A stretch of 64,000 bases of DNA from positions 124,001 through 188,000 of the forward strand of contig MCFL01000010.1 in NCBI GenBank assembly GCA_002102555.1, in the 5' to 3' direction. Both the position numbers and the translations under genes were made by a program. This DNA comes from Catenaria anguillulae PL171 (taxonomy: Eukaryota > Blastocladiomycota > Blastocladiomycetes > Blastocladiales > Catenariaceae). Under the pieces are notes generated by a model. It searched no databases and was not told where the DNA came from. It saw only the letters and a program-made list of their open reading frames with translations. This document shows, one piece after another, positions 1 to 12,566 of the stretch (its first letter is position 1; every line of letters begins with the position of its first letter).

Positions 1-132
1 CATTGAGAGTCCAATGATTGGGAAAGAGTTGTATACGTGCAAGTGGAGAAAACCCAAAACCAACAACAACCAGAGGAAATAAAGTAAAGGAGTAAAAGAC
101 TATCGAGAGGATGCGTGACCCAACAAACTCAT

Positions 133-1204
133 CTACTTGCGCTGCGACCGTGTCTTCTTCCTCAACTTGCGCAACTTGTGCTTGTTCATCTTCTTCCTCC
201 TCTTGCGCAACACACTGGTCATCCAATACTTTGTGGCCTCGCTCCTCTGCTGCACGCCGCCATCCGCACGCATGCGCACGAGCGTCGCGCCCTCGGGCAA
301 CAAGCCCATGATGCTCGCTGGCGACGTGGTTCCCGGCGGCGACATGACCTGCATGGTGACCATACGTGGCTCGCCATCCGCCTCGGTTTGGGCAAACTCG
401 TCGACGTCTTGTTCAGCACCGAAAAACTCGTCGGCGCCCTTTTGCCTGCCACGATCGCCGCTCGGCAGCATGGGATTGCCCGGCGTCAAAATGTACGGCA
501 TCGAAGGGTGGCCAATCAGCCTCGTCATGGCTTGCCTTTCGCCCTGTGCAAGGTGTGCCTCTGCATCGGCCGACGAAATGGTCAAGTGGCCAAATGTGGT
601 TGCGAGTGACGTGGGCGACGAAAAGGGCGGAAGCACGCCAAAGTCGTCCGTCATGAGCGGGTGGTCGGGAGCAAACAGGGGAAGCGCAGGGCCCGTGGGA
701 CGGTGCGAGGGGATGGCGGCGGTAGCAGCCGTGGGTTTGGTGGATGAGGACGTCGAGAGCGATTGCAGGAAGAGCGACAAGTCGGCAGAGTGCGAGAGCG
801 ATGCCGTTGCGGCTGCGGGTGCGGCGGTCGTCGCGAGCGGCGAAGAAACAATTTCGGTTGCTGTTCCTTCTGGAAATCGCAGATCGATGCACATGATCGT
901 CAATTCCCTGAATGAGGATCGCCGGCGTGAGAGTGTGGAGCGGCAGCATACCAAGCACAAGCTGATCGTCCTTGACATGGTCCACAACAACAGCGCTCGG
1001 GCGCACTGCAGCAGCTGCGGGTTGGGTGGCGGCAGCGGCACCAGATTTGGCGGGAGACCCGTTCTTGCCCGACGAAGAGGACGAGTCGGATACAAAGCGG
1101 GCCGGCATGATGCGGCGGCAGGCGGCCGATGATCGGGTCACGGCACCGTTGGCAGCAGCAGCGGCAGCGGCCAGCGACCGGACAAGTGGAGCCGAGCGAA
1201 ACAT
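133..1204 (-). CDS. Mitochondrial small-subunit ribosomal protein mS38 / Cox24 (AURKAIP1-type C-terminus)
   Basis: Predicted two-exon gene (exons 952-1204 and 133-869; the 82-nt intron 870-951 has donor GTATG, a TTGAC branch site and acceptor TTTCCAG), giving 329 aa. The last about 30 residues are extremely basic (YWMTSVLRKRRKKMNKHK followed by more Lys/Arg). This is the hallmark of the Cox24/mS38/AURKAIP1 domain, a mitoribosomal small-subunit protein in fungi and animals that is linked to COX1 mRNA handling in yeast. The N-terminus starting MFRSAPLVRSLAAAAA is Arg/Ser/Ala-rich and acid-free, as expected of a mitochondrial presequence. The middle is low-complexity. I chose the start at 1204 because it supplies the presequence. 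An unspliced reading of the second frame alone would give an unlikely N-terminus. Family call is firm, exon 1 less so. Confidence 0.8.
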
Positions 1205-1704
1205 GTTTTGTTGTTGAGGTTTCCAAGTGAGCAAACCAGACCGGAACCGAACGGGATGGCGGGCAGACAGGGTATCAGCGAGCGAGGACGGGTACGAGTC
1301 GGACAGTCAAGTGCGCAAGGTCTGCTGACGAGTGCTTGATTCATTCGCTCAGCTGCATGGACGCATGAAAACTTCGAACAACTGATTGATTTTAAATAAG
1401 GATTTGGTTTCGAATGATTGATTGGCCGATCCAAGGTGGGTCGCCGATCCATCCGTCGATGCGGTGAAGCACAAGACGAAAACACGGAGGAGGAATTATT
1501 TATGGATCGATTCTTTTCATGTATTGAATATGTATTTACTACGTTTACGTAGAAGAATTTGTTGCAGAGGCATTGCGGATAATGACAAGTCAAAAGATGG
1601 GGAGAACCAGTTACGAGGGAAGCAAGAAACGAGGAAACAATAGAAAAAAAAACCAGATTATAGAACAACCATGCTGATTCAATCACCGACACCAGGCACA
1701 TGCT
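1205..1704. other. Intergenic, head of mS38 gene to tail of UGM gene
   Basis: About 500 bases holding the presumed promoter of the leftward mS38 gene and the 3' end of the leftward UGM gene. It is AT-richer than the flanks around 1380-1670. No gene recognised. Confidence 0.5.
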
Positions 1705-3308
<1,604 letters not shown>

Positions 3309-4342
3309 GGCTGTATCGGTCGTTGGAGGTGAGGTAGGGAAGTGACTGACGTGGCGGGGCGGGGGTCGAGTAAAGAACCAGAGCCAAAGAGAGAGAAGGG
3401 GAAGCGGATGGGAATGGGTGCTTCTTGTGGGTGGGCGATGGATGGTCGCTTGCTCGATGGAAAACGTGTGCACAGTGGAAAGGTGGTGGGTGGCACTGAA
3501 CTTGAAAACACGTTGCCGCCTCACTGCCTCTGACGCCGCCGATCTGAGCTCGCCATTCGCCAACCGCTGCCCTTGACCTCTTCCCTCGCCCAAAACCAAA
3601 ACTTGTCGTTGTGGTGAGCGGCCTTCGAGATCGCCGATAATGGCGGTTTCTCGGAGCACGTGATCAGAGGCCAATCAACGCGGTGCACGTGCCAGACCCT
3701 GATGAAGTGGCGGTGGCTTGCGGTGTGAACAGGCAAAACTGCGTGCACAAGTGACAAGTGGGCGGTTGTGGCGATCAGGATGGAGTCAAGAGAGGTCGAG
3801 CGAGACTATGAACATTGGTATCATGCGCATGAGCAATGGTGGTTCTGGCCATGGTGGGCGGCGTTAGCTGAGGAGGGGGCAGCCGACCGCGGCCGCGGCC
3901 GTGGCGACGTCAGTTGATATTGGAGAATGCTTGTGCGGCAGGGTGCAGAACAAGGCGTGGGAACCCTCCCAATCATCCGGATCCACAACAACAACAACAG
4001 CATCATCATCAATCATGATTGAATCAAGCAACAACTTGAAGTCGAACGCGTCTCCGCCCTTTGGCCATGGACTTGTTTTCGTACTCTGCCGACGCCCACG
4101 CCAACACCCGAGTTGCCCGCCCATCCATCGATGGACGCACGCCGTTTCTTCTCTTTCTCTCTCACAAACAATGAACGGCTCCATATCCATGTCCATGTCC
4201 ATGTAAGTCATTCCATCCACCCTGTCAAGAACACCACCGTCCACATCAATCCACGGCGACAATCAACGCGCCGGCCCATCCATTCCATTCCAACATTTTG
4301 CCCATCCCTCACAACCAACCCGAAGCCCGAAACCCGCACAAC
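3309..4342. promoter_or_regulatory. Divergent intergenic region between UGM and GDP-mannose pyrophosphorylase
   Basis: About 1 kb between two divergent nucleotide-sugar genes, so it should hold both promoters. It contains short repeats: CAA units near 3989-4000, a GC-rich CCGCGGCCGCGGCC stretch near 3886-3902, and CCATGT units near 4184-4203. Open frames here have no recognisable product. No defined operator can be named. Confidence 0.45.
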
Positions 4343-5583
4343 ATGAAGGCCCTCATTCTCGTCGGTGGTACGTCGTCAGCCATCCCAATGCCACTCCCAC
4401 TCACTCCCGCCTGCCCGCCTGTTGACCTCATCCCATCACCACCGCCTCACAGGCTTTGGCACTCGACTCCGCCCGCTCACGCTGACCATGCCCAAGCCCT
4501 TGGTCGAATTCGCCAACAAGCCCATGATTCTGCACCAAATCGAGGCCCTCGCACAGGTCGGCGTCAAGGACATTGTTCTGGCCGTCAACTACCGCCCCGA
4601 AGTCATGGTCAATGTGCTCAAGCAGTACGAGCAAAAGTATGGCGTCACCATCACCTTCTCGGTCGAATCCGAACCCTTGGGCACGGCCGGTCCACTGGCC
4701 CTGGCGCGCGACATCTTGTCAAAGGACTCGACCCCTTTCTTTGTGCTCAACTCGGACGTGATTTGCGAGTTTCCCTTCACAAAGCTTGCCGCGTTCCACA
4801 AGGCACATGGTGGCGAGGGCACCATCATGGTGACCAAGGTCGAAGAGCCCAGCAAGTATGGCGTGGTGGTGCTCAAGCCCGGATCCACGTCCTTGATTGA
4901 CCGCTTTGTCGAAAAGCCAAAGCATTTCGTTGGCAACCGCATCAATGCCGGCATTTACATGTTCAACCCCTCGATTCTCGACCGCATCGAGCTGCGGCCA
5001 ACATCCATTGAAAAGGAAACCTTTCCCGACATGGTTGCCGACAGCCAATTGCACGCCATGGACCTGGAGGGCTTTTGGATGGACGTGGGCCAGCCAAAGG
5101 ATTTCCTCACTGGCATTGGCTTGTATTTGAACTCGGTCGCCAAGCGTGATCCGGAGGCGCTCGCCACGGGCACACACATTGCGGGCAATGTGTTGATTGA
5201 TCCGTCCGTCAAGATTGGCGAAGGGTGCAAGATTGGGCCAAACGTCACCATTGCCGAAGGCGTCGTCATTGGCGATGGCGTGCGCATCAAGAATGCGTGT
5301 ATTTTGAAGAACTCGAGGGTCCGGGATTTCTCTTGGATTGAGCGGTCGATTGTCGGTTGGAACTCAACCGTGGGCCGTTGGGTATGCATCTTGCCCCTCG
5401 TTGCTTTTTCATGGGTTTTTGGCTGACGCAGTTTCCACCTCCACAACATAGACACGGCTCGAGGGCGTCACAGTGTTGGGCGACGATGTGTCCATCTCGG
5501 ACGAGATTTACGTCAACGGCGGGTGCATTTTGCCACACAAGTCCATTTCCACATGCATTCCTGAACCGCAAATTATCATGTGA
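4343..5583 (+). CDS. Mannose-1-phosphate guanylyltransferase (GDP-mannose pyrophosphorylase)
   Basis: Makes GDP-mannose from GTP and mannose-1-phosphate in the cytosol, feeding N- and O-glycosylation, GPI anchors and wall mannan. Three exons: 4343-4367, 4453-5381 and 5452-5583, with introns of 85 nt (GTACGT...CACAG) and 70 nt (GTATGC...CATAG). The product is 361 aa, the same length as yeast Psa1. Visible: the nucleotidyltransferase signature [17 protein letters not shown] split across intron 1, then [21 protein letters not shown] and NRINAGIYM. The second half is a left-handed beta-helix hexapeptide region ([20 protein letters not shown]). It ends PEPQIIM, as the family does. The tiny 25-nt first exon (MKALILVG) is needed to complete the nucleotide-binding loop. 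Confidence 0.97.
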
Positions 5584-6142
5584 GTCGGGCCGTCCTCAAC
5601 CCATGTGTTTTTTTTTTCTCTTTCTTTGGTTTTCGGTGCATTGACCCTCGTGACTGAGGATCCTTCTCGCTCTGCTCCCCCCATTTGCATTTTCCTCTCC
5701 CCTTGGTTGCTCGCTGCCCTTTTGCCCTGCCAGACATGATATCCATCGGGGTCGTCGATGAGTTGGATTGCATTCCATGCTTGCTCCTTGTCTTTGTCAC
5801 TAAATAATACATGAATCATTCAAATACACACACTTTTGCAAACTGGAGTCCTCGATACTTGAGTCAGGGGTACCCCTGCTTGAGTCACATGGGCTGAGGC
5901 ATGATTCATTCGACTTGGTATACTGTGGAGCACTCATGTCAAAAGTGAGGGAATTGGCGAGGTGATGAAGGATCCCAATCAAGCGCCATTCTCTATTGAC
6001 AATGACATGGACACGACACGGCTCTGAAACTCACGACAAGTGACACATTCAAATACACGGGCAGTCGCCTTCTTCAGTTCATGTCTTCATTCGCCAACCC
6101 ATGCCACAGCAGTCATTATAATTCTGTATCTGTATCTTCACC
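5584..6142. other. Intergenic, 559 bases
   Basis: Between two rightward genes: the 3' region of the GDP-mannose enzyme and the promoter of the vWA gene. It includes a T run at about 5608-5617. No gene seen. Confidence 0.5.
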
Positions 6143-8887
6143 ATGGACAACAGATCTCCCAAGGCCAAGACGGACAAGCAGCTGCGCGACGTGATTGTGT
6201 TTGCCGTCGACGACTCTGGGTCAACATACACAGTCGCGTCCTACTGGTCCAAGGTCCAAGAGCAATACGACGCCTACCTGTCCCAGTACTCGCCCGCCAG
6301 AATCATTCCCGTACTCTGGAACTCGAAGCTTACCACCGTGACACACTCACAACTCGCCGAAACGATCGCCAAGCGCGCAGGTGGTGGCGGCACCCGTGCG
6401 TCCAATGTAGCCACATACCTCACGACCAACAACGGCCACTTGTTCAACGTCAACAAGGTGTGCATCATAACCGATGGGCAGATCTCGACCGCCGAGGTCG
6501 AATTGTGTGACCGTATCTTTGCCGACGGCGTGGCCAATGGAGCCCTCGCCGTACCCGAAATCGAAGCATGCTTGTTTGGCCCCTACAATCCAGACTTGTC
6601 GGTGGTTGCCCCGTTTGCGCGCGCAGCAAAGTTCACCATTCGAACCAACGACAGTGTCTTGGCCGAGGGAGATGCCACGTTGGCCGTCGAGTCGAGCGGA
6701 TTGCTCGATGAGATCAAGACGCCCGACGACTTGTTTGAACGGTTCGAAGACCTCAACCGCATCATTGTGGTACAAAATCTCGGCAAGACCAATCAGAAAC
6801 TTCGCGATCGGCTGCTCGAGCTGCAAAAGCGGCTCATGGATTGGATCGCTTGGGACAATCGCCGCAAACTTGCTGAACTTGCGGCTCGCGGCGGAGCTAA
6901 CGACGAGCTGGGCGATGGCGTCGTGTACACCAACCCGATCCACCGTGCACTTGCCGCGGGCGACTACCAAGCTGCCGTGGACGCCACACGTTCCATGATT
7001 GACACGGTACTCGAGCACGGTGACGAGGCCGTTGAAGACACGGGCAAGCGCGTGGCGCGCATGATTGCCCGGTTGGTAGATGCGTGCACGTTGGGTTCAT
7101 TTGCAATTGGCGCGCTGCAGTCGCGCCGCGCGCAGAGGGCCACGTTGGCGGCCGCGCCAGATTCGGGTGTTCCGGCAGCCGTCGTGGAAGAGAAAGATGA
7201 CCCAGATATGCCCTCCAAGTTTGAGTGCCCCATTATGTTGGACGACACGCAGGTGCCCGTGTTGCTCATCACGACCAACAAGCATTACCACGACGACTAC
7301 TCGATGCCTGTGGACCCAAGCTCGGACTTTGATTCGGATGCGGACGAGACGGTCCAGGCGACAAAACCCGCATGGACCGCCGTGTTAGACGGCGCCGACC
7401 AGTTTACACTCGACGACATTACAAACTGCCCACTCAATCTGCTCAAGTACCCTCAACTCGTATCTCGCCTCGCTTCGCGCCTTGACCACGCCATTGGCCT
7501 CGACGCATTCACGGGCATGTACAATGCCCAGTACGGCGTGGACCTTGTGTCGCCCTTTACACGCCAGCCCATTCTCGGATGCATTCCGCTCGGGACGCAC
7601 CACCAGCACGCGCACCTGGGCTCGTTTGTGGTACGCCGCATCACCACCAAGGGCGCCGTGTTGGGCAATGCACATTTGTGGGTTGCGGCCGTGTACCTGG
7701 TCATCAAGGAACATGTCCCGCGCCTGAGCCAGAACGCGGCGTTGATGGCGGCGTTCCGCAAGCATCTCAAGTATCGCTTGTCGACATTTGAGTCCAACCT
7801 GGCGCTTTCTGGGTTGCCCGGGTATCCCATGTTCAAGGTACCGCTGGGCGTCGGCCTGTGGTATTGCCTGAGCGGATCGACGGCGTTGTTTGCAGAGAAT
7901 TCAGAGATGCAGGGGCAGGAACGGTTGCGCCAAATGTGGGGCGTGGCCAGGCATATGGGCGAGTTGGTGGAGGGAGTGTGCGGGTGGCCCGCGGGCGACG
8001 CGTGGCAAGAACGGGCCGCCGTGATGCGCGCGTTTGCGTACTTGATGTCGCGCAAGAATGACGGTGACAAGATGTTTGCCGACGTGCGCAGGCTGTATCA
8101 GGCGTCGGTGGTGGTCAGCAATAAGCCAATCAAGTGGACCCCGTATGATATGGACGTGGACGTGGACCCGGACAAAGAAGAAGGGGAAGTGGTGGTGCTT
8201 GTGGACGGGCCGCCGACGCCCGACATGGTCCAATCAAGTCCCGCGGCCTGGCTGCTCGACATTTTGCCCTTGCCCACCATTGTCAAGTTGGCCTCGCTCG
8301 TGGATCCCCAGTGCAAGTTTGGTGATGTTGCTTTGCTCCCTTCATCGCTCGCCAACCTCCCAACCCCGCAACCAAAGACAAACTATGGTTACAATTACTC
8401 GATTCCCTGCACGGACGGCCCAACACCCATCTGCCCCGCGACCCTGCGCCCGTTTGTCCAAGATGTGCGCGACCGCAAGCTGTGGTCTGACCGCGCCGCA
8501 GACGTGTATAAGTGCCCCGTTGACGACCAGTTGTCGGCGTACAGCTTGTTTATTGACTTTGTCGAGACCCGCAAGGCGTACCCGCGTTCTGTGGCCGAGC
8601 TGGTCGAGTATTATGCCGTGCGCGAGAGTGGCAAGGCTGCCGAGAATCGGCCCCGGGACACATTGCCGAGGGATGTGGTCGAAATTGCCGAGGAAGTCGT
8701 TGCAGCGTATGTCAGGGCATTTGACTTGGTGAGGGAGCAGGATGGCGCGAGTGCCGTGATGGGGGTGGACCAGTTTAAGCGGGTCGTGAGCAAGACGTAC
8801 AACAAGGAGAAGCGGAAGGAGATGGAAGATGAGTGGGTCAAGGCCAATGGCGGAGTCAGGAAGGTCAAGACTATGTTTGTGTTTTAA
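6143..8887 (+). CDS. von Willebrand factor A-like domain protein, 914 aa, function unknown
   Basis: One uninterrupted 914-codon exon. The first about 170 residues read as a vWA fold with a complete metal-ion-dependent adhesion site: DxSxS at D23-D24-S25-G26-S27, the threonine in GGGGTRAS (about T84) and the aspartate in CIITDGQIS (about D111). The remainder is unassigned. Scattered Cys pairs (FECPIML near 355, TNCPLNLL near 430, PICPATL and YKCPVDD near 770-790) could form small zinc sites, but no RING or U-box can be confirmed. There is no signal peptide or membrane segment, so it is probably cytosolic, and the C-terminal 60 residues are Lys/Glu-rich. The lack of introns is unusual here. Domain call moderate, function unknown. 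Confidence 0.75.
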   Translation: MDNRSPKAKTDKQLRDVIVFAVDDSGSTYTVASYWSKVQEQYDAYLSQYSPARIIPVLWNSKLTTVTHSQLAETIAKRAGGGGTRASNVATYLTTNNGHLFNVNKVCIITDGQISTAEVELCDRIFADGVANGALAVPEIEACLFGPYNPDLSVVAPFARAAKFTIRTNDSVLAEGDATLAVESSGLLDEIKTPDDLFERFEDLNRIIVVQNLGKTNQKLRDRLLELQKRLMDWIAWDNRRKLAELAARGGANDELGDGVVYTNPIHRALAAGDYQAAVDATRSMIDTVLEHGDEAVEDTGKRVARMIARLVDACTLGSFAIGALQSRRAQRATLAAAPDSGVPAAVVEEKDDPDMPSKFECPIMLDDTQVPVLLITTNKHYHDDYSMPVDPSSDFDSDADETVQATKPAWTAVLDGADQFTLDDITNCPLNLLKYPQLVSRLASRLDHAIGLDAFTGMYNAQYGVDLVSPFTRQPILGCIPLGTHHQHAHLGSFVVRRITTKGAVLGNAHLWVAAVYLVIKEHVPRLSQNAALMAAFRKHLKYRLSTFESNLALSGLPGYPMFKVPLGVGLWYCLSGSTALFAENSEMQGQERLRQMWGVARHMGELVEGVCGWPAGDAWQERAAVMRAFAYLMSRKNDGDKMFADVRRLYQASVVVSNKPIKWTPYDMDVDVDPDKEEGEVVVLVDGPPTPDMVQSSPAAWLLDILPLPTIVKLASLVDPQCKFGDVALLPSSLANLPTPQPKTNYGYNYSIPCTDGPTPICPATLRPFVQDVRDRKLWSDRAADVYKCPVDDQLSAYSLFIDFVETRKAYPRSVAELVEYYAVRESGKAAENRPRDTLPRDVVEIAEEVVAAYVRAFDLVREQDGASAVMGVDQFKRVVSKTYNKEKRKEMEDEWVKANGGVRKVKTMFVF

Positions 8888-9002
8888 TTCCGAGTGCGTA
8901 TGTGTTCGCTCTGATGCGTTTCTATGAACAAACCATGTTCTTTGCCTGCAATGTTGAGACGAGAAAATGACATGTATACTACTCTCCATATACTACTTGC
9001 TC

Positions 9003-12000
9003 CTACACTGCATCTGGGTCATAGGGCCGGTTGAATGCCTTGGCCAATGCCTCCCTTGTCATCCCCATGGTTGACGACGACACTTCCCCATTGCTTCCGA
9101 GCGCACCCACACCATCCTCCTCCTTGTGTGCCATCAATGGCGTCATTGGACTGCTTCCAAGCAAGGGCGCCGTCTTGAGCCGAACCATCATTGCCCCGAG
9201 CCCCATAGGCGACACGGGCTTGGATCGATTCTTGTCCCCACCTCCGGCTGCACCTGTGTTGACGGCCAGCGAGCTGCCGGGCGTCGCACCTCCGCTTGTC
9301 AGTGACCGGTCGCTGCCCAAATCTTGGCTGGATCCGGTGGCACTACTCGACTCCATCGTCTTTGCCACACACCCGATCCGCTCGACCCACACCTTGTGCT
9401 CTTCGCGTGAGACACATTGGATGAGCCACGACCTGCCATCGCAAAACAATTCGAGGCAATTGGGCGCATGAGCTGGGTTTGGGTTGATGACAGAGCGGTT
9501 GAGCAAGATGGTGGTGGCGAGCAAGGCCTCGGTCGAGTTGGTCGTTGGCGTCATGGTGAGCAAGGCTTCACTGAGAATGAGCCACACACGCATTTGAACC
9601 CAGCGCGAGGTGAAATACAAGAAGCGTTTTTCAAGCACGGGAAACTTGCCACGGAAGAGAACAGCATCGGTAGCGCCAGCGAGATTACTCTGAAGAGCTC
9701 AATCAGGTGTAAGTTGTTATGCGTTAGAACAAGAAGCTTGCTCGAGGACATGAAACGGACATTGGATCGCAATCGGTTCCTGGACGGGCTCATTGCTATC
9801 CCCACACCACCACCACCGCCGAGTTTTTCCTCAGACAATGACTTGATGGCCCACTCGTCACCTGTTCCTTCGCCGTCAGGGGATCCTTCATCCTTCATGT
9901 CCCAGTACACTTGGACCGCGAGCCGACCAACAAGGTACATGAAGACAAACGTGACGGCACTGAGGATCAGAGCATGCTTGGCAACAAATGCAGACCATGT
10001 AGATTGGCCAAAATCAAATACAGACAGAACCGTGACCACAACCGAGGACATGGTCACGGTTTGCGCGGTCAGGTGGAGATATTTTGATTCTGAGAAGCTG
10101 CTACTGATGTTGCGCGTCTATCCTTACCCAAGAGAAGTCGCGGAGGCGAGTGAGTCTTTGGTACTTATGAAAATCGGGCACAGACGCTGCACAAAAAAAG
10201 TGTACTTTGAATGCGAGTAGCTCAAGGGCCAAAATGAGCAATCCATTGTAGGCCGTGTTGGTCACGATCAACGGCAACCTGAACGTTGACTCGCGATTCT
10301 GGCATGCCACATACCTCCAGTCCCGCCCCGAAATGACGGACGGCTCCAGTGGGCTCACCACAGAGAACACGAGCAAAATGATGGATTGGCCCAGCAAGAT
10401 GATACCGAGCCCGACAAACAGTGTCTGATTCCGAATCGGCATGATCTTTGCCATGGTCTTGTTCTGAAATATGGAAAGAATCCTCCAGGCCTTGACGATG
10501 GATGCGCCGACCGTCAGCTCGATACCATACACAAATGCCCATGCACTCAGTTGGCATTGAGTGACGGTTGTCGGTTCGCCGAGCGACATGAGCGTGCTGG
10601 CAAGAGTGACGACGCAGCCACAGCTAATCACACACAAAAATGGAAACGAAAGGTGCTTGACTTGGGGGACTTCCCGGTGAAAGAATAAGTAGAGCGTAGA
10701 TAGGACGATTGTGGCAATGACGAGAGAGGTCACAGCACCCAAGAGGGCACCACTTACCGATCGCCAGTCGACGTTGAGTGGCGACTGCGTGACATGGTCC
10801 TTTGGCTTCGCAAGAGACGAGCCAGGATACACGACAGGAGCGAGTGGGACGAGGGTGACTTGACCCGTTGCATTGGTGTTGCTGGATTGTGGTGCCATGC
10901 TGACCCGAAACACATCGCGCACTTGATTACCGTCAGCAATATTGCGGATAACAAAGCTCCTACGCCAACAAAGGTCAACATCTATGCGCGTTCCCATGAC
11001 ACAATACCCGGGGGCAAGCTGGCGTACTGATCTCGGTCTCCATTCGCGTTGACCACAAACTCACCGGAGGCACCGACAAAACCATTGACAAACTCGACTG
11101 GATTGATGGGATACTCGGATTTAACTTGATCGTATCCGTGTTGGTCGATGAGCTAATGCATTCGACTCTCACGTTTCAGCTGCTTTGTGACATTCCGTCC
11201 AAGCATTAACATAGCCTCGGCGTACTCGAATCAAGCCATGCGCCATGGAGAACATGCAATCGCGAAACAGAATCGCATGAACAGGCAAGGCTTCTGTTGG
11301 ATAAGTGCTTGACCACAATTGCTTGAATTCTTGTGCAACCGAGTTACCCGAGTCTTCCATTGGAGCCAAGTACAACATGCCGTCCAGGATCGAATGCCAG
11401 CTGGTGCTGTTGTCTGCTCGGAATGCCGACTCAAAGGAGCTTGTTGAAACCTCCATGCACCATTGCGTCAGTAGCTGATGGATTGCGTTTTTCGCTACCA
11501 CATTTATACGAACCCATGTGTTTCCAGTCCCCGTAAGTCCAACGTTTTTGGCCGCCTTCAGAATTCCGAGTGAGGAGGCTGGCGTTGCGAAAAGGACATG
11601 CACGAGTGTGCCTGTGTTGATCAATGCACTCAAGTGAGAGCTGAAATCCGAGCGGCTGTCGACCGAAAACGTCTGCGTTGTCGAAACGGCGATTCCGAGT
11701 TGATCTGCCTGCTGGATAAAGCGTTCAGCGGCTGTATTGAACAGAGTAAGCATGCGAGGTCGACTTGTGTTCTGGAGCGCAAAATGACATATGTACCACT
11801 GCGGTAGTCTGGATGGTAGACGAGGTTGACTCGCGTCCATGCCATTGCTCGAATGAAGAAGGCAAGTGCAACCCCTTGCTGGCTTTCGCTAGCTATCGAA
11901 CGGTAAAATGACTTGTAACCCGGGGTTGACAGGGTGTCGGATGTGGCGCTTCCGCTACACATGTACCGTCGAAAATGACTTGCAGACAGCGCTTGTGCAA

Positions 12001-12398
12001 TCGTAAACTCGTTTGAATACTGTTCTTTGACAATGGGCCATGTGCACGTGTTAGCATTGAATCCCAGTGACAGTGAGCGGGTTGAAGAGCAAACGAACGT
12101 CGCCAATGATTCCCAATGCGTTCTCTCTTAAAACCGATCGGAAAAGGGCATCCGAAGCGTCAGGGAGAGCATTGTTGGTTGGTACGTATTCTATTTCAAA
12201 GGAATAGTTGCTCCGTAGTTGATCAAGCCCGGGTTGTGCGAGTTTCAGCGCTCGGACGACATCCGCGACGTGAGGCATGTCCGCATTGAGGTACGGTAAA
12301 TGCACAGCCAGTCGAATGGTGGTGGTGGCCCAGACATACTGGCAGACTACAATTACAAGCACCACCACAACCAACGACGTATTCGCCCTCATGAACAT
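9003..12398 (-). CDS. Class C G-protein-coupled receptor (ANF-type ligand domain, 7TM, C-terminal PH-like domain)
   Basis: Seven exons: 12099-12398, 11797-12019, 11226-11731, 11028-11152, 10206-10959, 9761-10117, 9003-9689. The introns are 79, 65, 73, 68, 88 and 71 nt, all GT-AG, and every phase agrees, giving 983 aa. A signal peptide (VVVVLVIVVCQYVWA) precedes a periplasmic-binding-like ectodomain with IAQALSA, CSGSATSDTLS and SESQQGVAL. Then come GEFVVNANGDRDQ, seven hydrophobic segments with CQLSAWAF, IVKAWRI and, across intron 5, TRNISSSFSESKYL. These match class C (GABA-B/glutamate-like) receptors. After a Ser/Gly-rich tail, residues about 755-850 (KFPVLEKRFLYFTSRWVQ ... EEHKVWVERI) resemble a PH domain. 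It probably senses a small ligand at the cell surface. The pseudokinase gene lies 168 bases upstream on the same strand. PH call is from pattern only. Confidence 0.88.
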
Positions 12399-12566
12399 AA
12401 TAAAATTGCATCGAGTTACTGAGCGTTTTCACGGCACAGGAAGCGCTCATAGCACTGTGGTTATTCCGTGAACTCAAGGACAAGTGACGGACACATGCGA
12501 ACATGAAGTGGAAACGTGTGAAAATCACCGCGTCGACACGGAAATGAGCGGCAAGCCAACGCCGTC

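Noticed and set aside
137..1132. 331-codon plus-strand frame
   Set aside because: Lies opposite the mS38/Cox24 gene, whose C-terminal domain is unmistakable; the plus frame has no domain.
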